Origin: JAAYCB01 sp012744395
GTDB taxonomy: Bacteria; Planctomycetota; Planctomycetia; Pirellulales; Thermoguttaceae
Direction of reading: 5' to 3'
Length of the DNA stretch: 64,000 bases
Assembly: GCA_028703175.1 (NCBI GenBank)
Contig: JAQVNJ010000004.1
Location: 38,707 to 102,706 of the forward strand
Shown here: one piece after another, positions 25,272 to 31,412 of the stretch
How the letters are laid out: each line of letters opens with the position of its first letter
Numbering within the stretch: position 1 is the first letter of the stretch
Position numbers and translations under genes: made by a program
The notes under the pieces: generated by a model
The model's database searches: none
Seen by the model: only the letters and a program-made list of their open reading frames with translations
What the model was told of the DNA's origin: nothing

Positions 25272-25580
25272 CTAGACCGTCGTCTTCCGCGGGCTTTTGG
25301 CCGGCGGCGGGAGCACGATCTCGAGGTCTTCATGCGGACGCGGAATCACCTGCACGCTGACGATCTCGCCGATCCGCGCCCCCGCGTTGGCGCCCGCGTC
25401 GGTGGCCGCCTTGACCGCCGCAACGTCGCCGGTGACAAACGCGCTGACCAGTCCGCTGCCAACCTTGTCCCAGCCGAGGAACTGCACATTGGCCGCTTTC
25501 AACATTGCGTCGCTGGCTTCAACCAAGGTCACAAATCCCTTGGCCTCGATCATCCCCAGCGCTTCCAGAGATTTTGCCAT
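25272..25580 (-). CDS. Microcompartment hexameric shell protein (BMC-H), longer C-terminus
   Basis: The 102-residue BMC domain shows EALGMIEAKGFVTLVEASDA, MLKAANVQFLGWDKVGSGLV, AAVKAATDAGANAGARIGEI and VIPRPHEDLEIVLPP. It differs from the neighbouring copy by a GWDKVGSG pore-side segment and a basic tail (PPPAKSPRKTTV). The two hexamers probably line pores with different selectivity. It is the major-shell-type gene placed right after pduL. Confidence 0.95.
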   Translation of the reverse strand: MAKSLEALGMIEAKGFVTLVEASDAMLKAANVQFLGWDKVGSGLVSAFVTGDVAAVKAATDAGANAGARIGEIVSVQVIPRPHEDLEIVLPPPAKSPRKTTV

Positions 25581-25714
25581 AACTTGCTTCTCCCAATTCG
25601 AAGAACCAGAACTCTCGTCGTGGTCGGGGTGGAATAACGTGGAACCGCGGTCCCGCTCGCCGTTGCCTTTCGGGCATCCCTGGCGGCCGCGGACCCAGCC
25701 GATCGGATCGGCCT

Positions 25715-26377
25715 TTATGCTTTCAACAACTCCACGGATTGGGCGTGTTCCAGGTCCGCTGCGTTGCCCTCGTCCGTGTCCAGATGGACCTCGAGCTTGA
25801 TCCCCTGGCCGACGCGCACGAGCAGGTTCTCGAACACTGTCGCGCAGGAGGAATTGACTCGCAGGCTCATCCGCTGGCCGTCCCTGACCCCGTAAAATTC
25901 CGCGTCGGCCGGCCCCATGTGGACGTGCCGCTCGGCGCGAATCACGCCCTGCTTCAAGTCGATCGACCCGGCCGGTCCGATCAGCGTGCAGCCCGGCGTG
26001 TCTTGAATCTCGCCGCTCTGGCGGACGGGAAGATCGATCCCCAGGGAGATCCCGTCGGTGAACGCCAATTCCACCTGGGTGGCCGAGCGCGTCGGGCCGA
26101 GAATCCGCACCGAGGGGAGCATCCGCCGCCGCGGGCCAACGAGCATCAGCGTCTCTTCCGCCGCGAAGTACCCCTCCTGATAGAGTTCCTTGGCCGGCGT
26201 CAGCGTGCGGCCGGGGCCGAACAGCCGCTGGCAGTCTTCGTCCGTCACGTGGACGTGGCGCGCCGAGATGCTCACGACCAACTCCGGCCTGCCCGGCGCG
26301 CCACCGAGCTGCTTCAAGACGATCGCGCGGACAATCCGCTCCACGGCACTGCGGTCGATCGGCCTGGCAATGCTCAT
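25715..26377 (-). CDS. pduL: Phosphate propanoyltransferase PduL (phosphotransacylase)
   Basis: The 220-residue enzyme swaps CoA for phosphate on the acyl group (lactyl-CoA to lactyl-phosphate here), regenerating CoA inside the shell. Paired metal-binding His clusters are SISARHVHVT (His41, His43) and RAERHVHMG (His151, His153), with SGEIQDTPGCTLIGP between them. The first 25 residues (DRSAVERIVRAIVLKQLGG) form a likely encapsulation helix. ATG 26377 is the start; the larger frame to 26743 runs over deoR. It lies 32 nt after deoR. Confidence 0.95.
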   Translation of the reverse strand: MSIARPIDRSAVERIVRAIVLKQLGGAPGRPELVVSISARHVHVTDEDCQRLFGPGRTLTPAKELYQEGYFAAEETLMLVGPRRRMLPSVRILGPTRSATQVELAFTDGISLGIDLPVRQSGEIQDTPGCTLIGPAGSIDLKQGVIRAERHVHMGPADAEFYGVRDGQRMSLRVNSSCATVFENLLVRVGQGIKLEVHLDTDEGNAADLEHAQSVELLKA

Positions 26378-26409
26378 CGTTTCATCTGTCCTCTGGAAAG
26401 TCGCACTTC

Positions 26410-27174
26410 TCACGCGCCACCGCCCGCCACCAGCAACTTCAGCTGCGATACCGTCCGCAAACGCCACTGGCGGGAAATCTCGTCGTCCACGACCAGGATG
26501 TCCGGGGCCGAGAGGTCGCACAGCCGAGCCAGACTCTGCCGCCCGAACTTCGAACTGTCGGCCACCACGACCACCTCGTCGGCCGCTCTCATCATCGCCC
26601 GTTCCGTCTCCACCAACAACAAGTTGTTGTTGAAGAAACCCTCCTCGGTAATCCCGGCGACACTCAATACCGTCTTGCCCACGCGGAGCTCGGAGATCAT
26701 CTTCTCCGCCACCGGACCTTGTGCGACGCCGCTCCGCGGGCATATATTCCCGCCGATCACGACCAGGTCGCTGCCGCTGTCGGCAGCGAACAGGTTCGCC
26801 ACCGGCAGTGACGTCGTCACCACGTGAAGCGGCCGGCCGACCAGCAACCGAGCCACCTCGAACGTCGTGCTCCCGCCATCAAGGAGAACCGTGTCGCCGT
26901 CGTCGATCAACTCGACGGTCCGCCGGGCGATTGCCTGCTTCTGCTCCCAACGAGCCGGCTGCCGCCCCTCGAAATGGGGCAATTTCGGCGATCCGCCCGC
27001 ATAAAGCACGCCGCCGTGAATCCGCTTCGCCGTCCCCTGCTCCTCCAACTGCTCCAAGTCACGGCGAATTGTCGACTCGGATACCCGCAAGGCTTCGACC
27101 AGTTCCGGAAGCGAGGCAAACCGCCGCTGGCGGACCAATTCCAGCAACCGGCTTCTCCGTTCTTCCACCAACAT
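26410..27174 (-). CDS. DeoR-family transcriptional regulator of the microcompartment operon
   Basis: This 254-residue regulator has an N-terminal winged helix (RLLELVRQRRFASLPELVEA, LRVSESTIRRDLEQLEEQGT) and a DeoR C-terminal sugar-phosphate sensor (GDTVLLDGGSTTFEVARLL, ICPRSGVAQGPVAEKMI, VVVADSSKFGRQSLARLCDL). It is the first gene of the operon and probably represses it until a fucose or rhamnose phosphate intermediate binds. A strong inverted repeat lies 78 nt upstream. Confidence 0.93.
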   Translation of the reverse strand: MLVEERRSRLLELVRQRRFASLPELVEALRVSESTIRRDLEQLEEQGTAKRIHGGVLYAGGSPKLPHFEGRQPARWEQKQAIARRTVELIDDGDTVLLDGGSTTFEVARLLVGRPLHVVTTSLPVANLFAADSGSDLVVIGGNICPRSGVAQGPVAEKMISELRVGKTVLSVAGITEEGFFNNNLLLVETERAMMRAADEVVVVADSSKFGRQSLARLCDLSAPDILVVDDEISRQWRLRTVSQLKLLVAGGGA

Positions 27175-27707
27175 TGAAATCTAACTCATGGCTAGGCGCG
27201 CGGCATTTCTCAAATCAAGTATCCTTCACGAAATGGCGACCCGCAATCACTTGGTGACAGAATTCGGTCAAAATTCGGAAAAATTCTGTCACCCCGACGC
27301 CACCTTTCTCGCAGACAACCTAGACAATGGACGTAACACCAACAATTGAAACAGCTTACACAACGCCGCTAAAATCCCCCGGGACAACGCCAGCACCTGC
27401 AATCTCGCCTGTTTCCTAATCGGCATCGCTTGCGAAAGTTAGCCATCTTTTGCCCCCCAACAGGCCCCGTCGTTCCAGCGCTGCGTGAATTCGGATCGCC
27501 ACGTCTGTGGACCTCGGGTCTTGAGCCCTGGTTTTCGAGCCTTGCCGGCAGGCGATCGCCCTTCCACTCATAAGTCTCTGTCGCAAAAAGTTTTATGAAA
27601 TCCACTCCCCCTCACGGAGAAGGCAAAAGTGGGGTTTCGAGAGTGAGGAGACTTTGTCTATAATCCGGCCCCGAAATCTTGTCGATTGCATGTCCATCTT
27701 ACCGAGA
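27175..27707. other. Divergent intergenic region between the microcompartment operon and a lipoprotein gene
   Basis: This region must hold the promoter of the microcompartment operon and that of the lipoprotein gene at 27708. It contains the 12-bp inverted repeat at 27253-27293. The rest (27300-27650) is relatively AT-rich and contains no recognised gene or RNA. Confidence 0.55.
27253..27293. promoter_or_regulatory. 12-bp inverted repeat upstream of deoR, candidate operator or hairpin
   Basis: GGTGACAGAATT is matched exactly by AATTCTGTCACC across a 17-nt AT-rich loop that itself repeats AATTCGG. It is 78 nt upstream of the deoR start. The position fits an autoregulatory DeoR operator, but the arms are long enough for an RNA hairpin or a small repeat element, so the role is open. 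Confidence 0.5.
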
Positions 27708-28850
27708 ATGGCCAGATATCCCAGAAGAACCGGTGCAACGTGTCTCACCGGCGCGATCATTGCCATCTGCGTGGCGTGCGCCGGGTGCGGGACGACGAAG
27801 TTCACCGACACCAGCCGATCCGCCACCGAGCAACTGCTGATCACCGACGCCATGGATCGCGCGGTGAGCCGGCTCGATTTTCGGGCGTTGGCGGGCAAGA
27901 CAGCGTACATCGACAACACGGCGCTGAAGAAAATCACGGACTGGGAATACCTCGTCAGCTGCATTCGCCAGCACATGTTGGCCAATGGCTGTCTGGTGAA
28001 GGAGGCCAGGGATGAGGCGGACTACATCCTCGAGGTTCGCGCCGGCGCGGTCGGCACCGATCGTCACGATCTCCTTTACGGCGTTCCGTCGGTGAACGTT
28101 CCGACAGTCTTCTCCGGGTTCGGCCTGCCCGCGCAAATACCCGAGATGCCGATCATCAAAAAGACCGATCAGCGCGGAGTGGTCAAGGTCTCGCTGTTCG
28201 CCTACAACCGCGAGACGGGCCGACCGCTCTGGCAGTCGGGCGCCGTGCCCGAGCAGAGCGATGCGAAAGCCGTCTGGGTGCTGGGGGCCGGTCCCTTCCA
28301 GCGAGGAAGCATCCATGACGGGGTAACCTTTGCGGGTCGCAAGATCGACATTCCGCTGATCGACGTCTACAGGGACAATCCGGAAACCGTGTCGGTGGCC
28401 GACGAGGCCTACTTCGTTGATCCCAAAGACCCGGCGGTCGAGGTGGCCGAGAAGCCCAGCCCGCCCGAGCAACCACAAGCCGCCGCGAAACCGCCCGCGC
28501 CGGCTGGCGGGTCAGCAGTCGTGCCTGCCGCGCACACGGCCCCTGCCGCGCCCGCAGCCCCTGCCGCGCCCGCGGCGGGCCCAACGCCAGGCGAAACGGC
28601 CCCCGCCGCCAATTTCCCCCAAGCCAAACCACAGGCAGAAAACCCCACCGCCGCGCCGGCATCGAATCCGCCGGCCGAGCAGAGGGAATCCTTGCAGGAA
28701 CCTGGCCAGGCCGCGCCCGCCGGATCAAGCGAACCGATGCCGGAAGCCGCGGCCGGCGGCCCGCCGCTTGGACAATCGAGCCGGTTGGACATCCAACGGC
28801 TGCTGCTCGATCCGGCAGGGCCGGTCACGGTGCCCGTGATCCCCGAATGA
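27708..28850 (+). CDS. Lipoprotein with Pro/Ala-rich C-terminal tail (DUF6655-like)
   Basis: The 380-residue protein has a signal and lipobox (TGAIIAICVACAGCG), then a folded domain of about 210 residues: TKFTDTSRSATEQLLITDAM, LAGKTAYIDNTALKKI, DYILEVRAGAVGTDRHDLLY, RETGRPLWQSGAVPEQSDAK. A long Pro/Ala-rich disordered tail follows. This matches a planctomycetal lipoprotein family annotated only as a DUF (DUF6655 is my best recollection). ATG 27708 is used; earlier in-frame starts (TTG 27654, ATG 27690) add residues ahead of the signal. It is transcribed away from the microcompartment operon. Confidence 0.75.
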   Translation: MARYPRRTGATCLTGAIIAICVACAGCGTTKFTDTSRSATEQLLITDAMDRAVSRLDFRALAGKTAYIDNTALKKITDWEYLVSCIRQHMLANGCLVKEARDEADYILEVRAGAVGTDRHDLLYGVPSVNVPTVFSGFGLPAQIPEMPIIKKTDQRGVVKVSLFAYNRETGRPLWQSGAVPEQSDAKAVWVLGAGPFQRGSIHDGVTFAGRKIDIPLIDVYRDNPETVSVADEAYFVDPKDPAVEVAEKPSPPEQPQAAAKPPAPAGGSAVVPAAHTAPAAPAAPAAPAAGPTPGETAPAANFPQAKPQAENPTAAPASNPPAEQRESLQEPGQAAPAGSSEPMPEAAAGGPPLGQSSRLDIQRLLLDPAGPVTVPVIPE

Positions 28851-28897
28851 GCCGGCACGCGCGCCCCTCCGCAGCGAGGATGATTTCCCCGGTCTGT

Positions 28898-30133
28898 TCA
28901 GCGATTCCTCTGCTCTTCCGCGAGATCGAATGCGAGCGGATGATCCGACTTCGGGTCGTCGATCCGCACAGACACTCTCCCCGCGAGCAGGTCGTCGAAC
29001 AGCCGGCCGACAAGCCTCGCGCGCCAGCCGACGGCAAGAATCGGCGGCGGTCCAGGGTGGTTGTTGCCGGTCCGGTAGGCGATCAGGTCGCGGATATCGT
29101 TGGGAGAGCCGACGAGCGACGGCGCCAACTCGGACTGGCGAGCAACGCTTCCCAGCGCGGAGAAGAGGAACTGCCCGAGGACGGAGAACTGGGGTTTTGG
29201 TTCCACCACCGCCTTCGCCGGCCAATGGTCCTCCGGCTCCTCCAGCGCGCGGGCGATATGCCGCGCAATCTCCGGGATCAGCTTGGCAAGGTTGCGGCGG
29301 TCGAAGCCGCGGACGGCACGGATTCGCTTCTCGTCGGCCGACTGGCGTTTGGCCAACTCGATCAGCAAATCGTCGCGGAGCACCCGCCGCGGAGGGCAGT
29401 CCCGGCGTTCCGCCTCGGATTCCCGCCATCTCCAGAGCTCGCGGGCGATGGCCATGCTCTTGCGATCCATGCCGGAGCTTCCGGACAGCCTGCGCCAGCG
29501 CTCATGCAGCAAGAACTGTTCCACCTCTCCCTGCCAGCGGGCCATCTCGTCGTGGAGCCACTCGAGGCGCCCCAATTCCGTGAGCCGAGCGTGGAGCTTG
29601 TCGCGAATCGTGCGGAGGTGGCGGACATCGTCCAGCGCGTAGTCGATTTGCCGTTGGCTGAGGGGGCGGCGGCGCCAATCGGTCCGCGTCTCATGCCGCT
29701 TGGGCGTGCCGCCGATGATTTGCAGAATCAGATTCCGCAACCCGACCGGATACTCGATGCCGACCAGCCCGGCGGCGATCTGCGTGTCGAAAAGACTTCT
29801 GGGCGCCTTGTTGACCGCCCGCAGGCAAAACTCCAGATCGCCGCGGCCGGCATGAAAAATCGTCTCGTGCCGGCCCTCGGCCAGAACCCGCCAAAAGGGC
29901 GACACGTCTCCGACCGATACTGCGTCGATCAGCGCCAGACCGTCGCCGCTAGCAACCTGAACCAGGCAGAGCTGCGGGCGGTACGAGTCTTCCGAAACGA
30001 ACTCCGTGTCCATGGCGATCCACTCGGTGCTGGAGACCCGGGCGCAGTAGTCGAGCAGCTCCGACTGCGTGGAGATTGTCAAATGGGGCACGGTTGGAAT
30101 CCTCGGGGCACCAGAGTGGCTGGGCGCACTCAA
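28898..30133 (-). CDS. rnd: Ribonuclease D
   Basis: The 411-residue 3'-5' exoribonuclease trims tRNA precursors and other structured RNAs. DEDD motifs are WIAMDTEFVSEDSYRPQLCL (Exo I), TIFHAGRGDLEFCLRAVN (Exo II) and RPLSQRQIDYALDDVRHL (Exo III, with Tyr, the DEDDy type). An HRDC domain lies in the C-terminal half (KRIRAVRGFDRRNLAKLIPE). A further C-terminal region of about 100 residues resembles the second helical bundle of RNase D. It converges with the lipoprotein gene with 47 nt between stops. Confidence 0.93.
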   Translation of the reverse strand: MSAPSHSGAPRIPTVPHLTISTQSELLDYCARVSSTEWIAMDTEFVSEDSYRPQLCLVQVASGDGLALIDAVSVGDVSPFWRVLAEGRHETIFHAGRGDLEFCLRAVNKAPRSLFDTQIAAGLVGIEYPVGLRNLILQIIGGTPKRHETRTDWRRRPLSQRQIDYALDDVRHLRTIRDKLHARLTELGRLEWLHDEMARWQGEVEQFLLHERWRRLSGSSGMDRKSMAIARELWRWRESEAERRDCPPRRVLRDDLLIELAKRQSADEKRIRAVRGFDRRNLAKLIPEIARHIARALEEPEDHWPAKAVVEPKPQFSVLGQFLFSALGSVARQSELAPSLVGSPNDIRDLIAYRTGNNHPGPPPILAVGWRARLVGRLFDDLLAGRVSVRIDDPKSDHPLAFDLAEEQRNR

Positions 30134-30882
30134 CGCGAAGGTGGGGGTGACGCAGTTTGGGGAATCTTGCGACCTGGCTCCGCTGGCAGACCGGCGCGGC
30201 CTTGGTCCAAGTTAACCGAGTTAGCAAACTCGATATTCCGCCGAAAATCAAGGGCGCGGCCCAGAAATCTGGACAAGCTCAAGCTCCGATTGTCAGAAGC
30301 CAGGGTCCTGAATCCAAGGTTCAAGGCCCGGACCCCCAGGCCGGTGGTCCCGATCAACGGGCAGTCCTGCCCACTCGTGTGCGCCCTGAAACGTGCCAGA
30401 ACGGGGCCACGCTCTTTGCATCCGACACCTCTATTTAGGGGGCACACTTCCGGGTATCTGGCACCCACACCCCGCTGGAAATACCCATCAAACCCGACTG
30501 TCTGAGGGGTTATTTCAGCCTGAGAGGGCCTGCCGCATTTGTCCAATCGGGGGGAATTTGCCAGGTTTGCTTGACTTTCCGCTGATGAATCGAAATACTA
30601 AGCACAATAGGCGTCCTCGAACCACCTCAGGGTGCATGTCGCAAGCGGGGCGTGGCGTTCGACTCATCGAAATTTCATCTTCATGAAGACTCGTGCCGCT
30701 CGCATTTGTTGGCGCGAGTTGCCACGGAGCGAAGAACGGTTGCTGTCCGTGGTTGTCAGGGAAGCCGGAAACGGCATGGCTGGAGGCGACTTTTGCAGTC
30801 AAGCCTTGGCTGTTTCAATCTACCGCCCGTGCAGCGGTTCCGCTGATTGGGGTGGGTGTGCGTTACGGGAAGGAGTCGTGTT
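30134..30882. other. Long non-coding stretch upstream of rnd
   Basis: This stretch of about 750 nt contains a TCCAAGG-type repeat (30305-30333) and otherwise no protein or RNA feature I can support. The region around 30560-30700 is less GC-rich than its surroundings, which may mark promoter DNA for rnd or for the small gene at 30883. Confidence 0.5.
30305..30333. repeat. TCCAAGG-type intergenic repeat
   Basis: CTGAATCCAAGGTTCAAGGC sits in an intergenic region and is closely related to the copy at 4033-4057. Confidence 0.5.
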
Positions 30883-31116
30883 GTGCCCAAGTCCGTGTTG
30901 GAGGCAATCAAGTTAGGCCTATGGGATTTCGAGCCCGCGGACGTTCCGGCGGCGGAGTACGATCGGACGGACGCGATGCCCGGCACGAAAGCCAAGCTGG
31001 CGGTGCTCGCGGCGCGCGTTCGCAGCGGACTGCCGCTATGGCACCCCGACGACCGCCACGAGGTGGATGAACCCACCCTCGTCGGGGAAGCTTTTCCTCG
31101 AAGAAAGCCCCGCTGA
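30883..31116 (+). CDS. Small conserved planctomycetal protein, 77 residues
   Basis: The frame starts at GTG 30883 with AAGGAG eight nt upstream and reads VPKSVLEAIKLGLWDFEPAD, ending near RVRSGLPLWHPDDRHEVD. I recognise the pattern SVLEAIKxGxWDFEP ... PGTxxKLxVLxxRxRxGLPLWHPxDR from small uncharacterised planctomycetal proteins; no function is known. It is rich in Trp and charged residues and is probably soluble and cytosolic. The remaining upstream part of the open frame (30847-30882) lacks a ribosome site. Confidence 0.72.
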   Translation: MPKSVLEAIKLGLWDFEPADVPAAEYDRTDAMPGTKAKLAVLAARVRSGLPLWHPDDRHEVDEPTLVGEAFPRRKPR

Positions 31117-31412
31117 ACGGGAACCGGCCGAACAGACTCGGTGCCGACTCGTCTCTTGCGCGACGCGCCAACGCGGTCCTCTTCCAGCACGGCCCTGGCG
31201 GCCGAATGCCCGGGAGGATTGACGGGACCGTGAGAAAATGCCACGCTACCAGGACATCCGGCGGGCAGCCCCCCTTCGGCTGGTTTGCGGCCTGGACGGG
31301 CATCCGGCGGGCCGTAGCCCGTGTGTTCCCGCGCTGGCTGGTGGCGGGGTGGCGGCGGCCTGTGTGTTCGCCCTCCGCGGATGTGTCGACTGAACACGAG
31401 AGGATCCAAACC

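Noticed and set aside
30700..30740. Sigma-54-like promoter (TGGCGCG ... TTGC)
   Set aside because: The spacing between the GG and GC elements is two bases too short.
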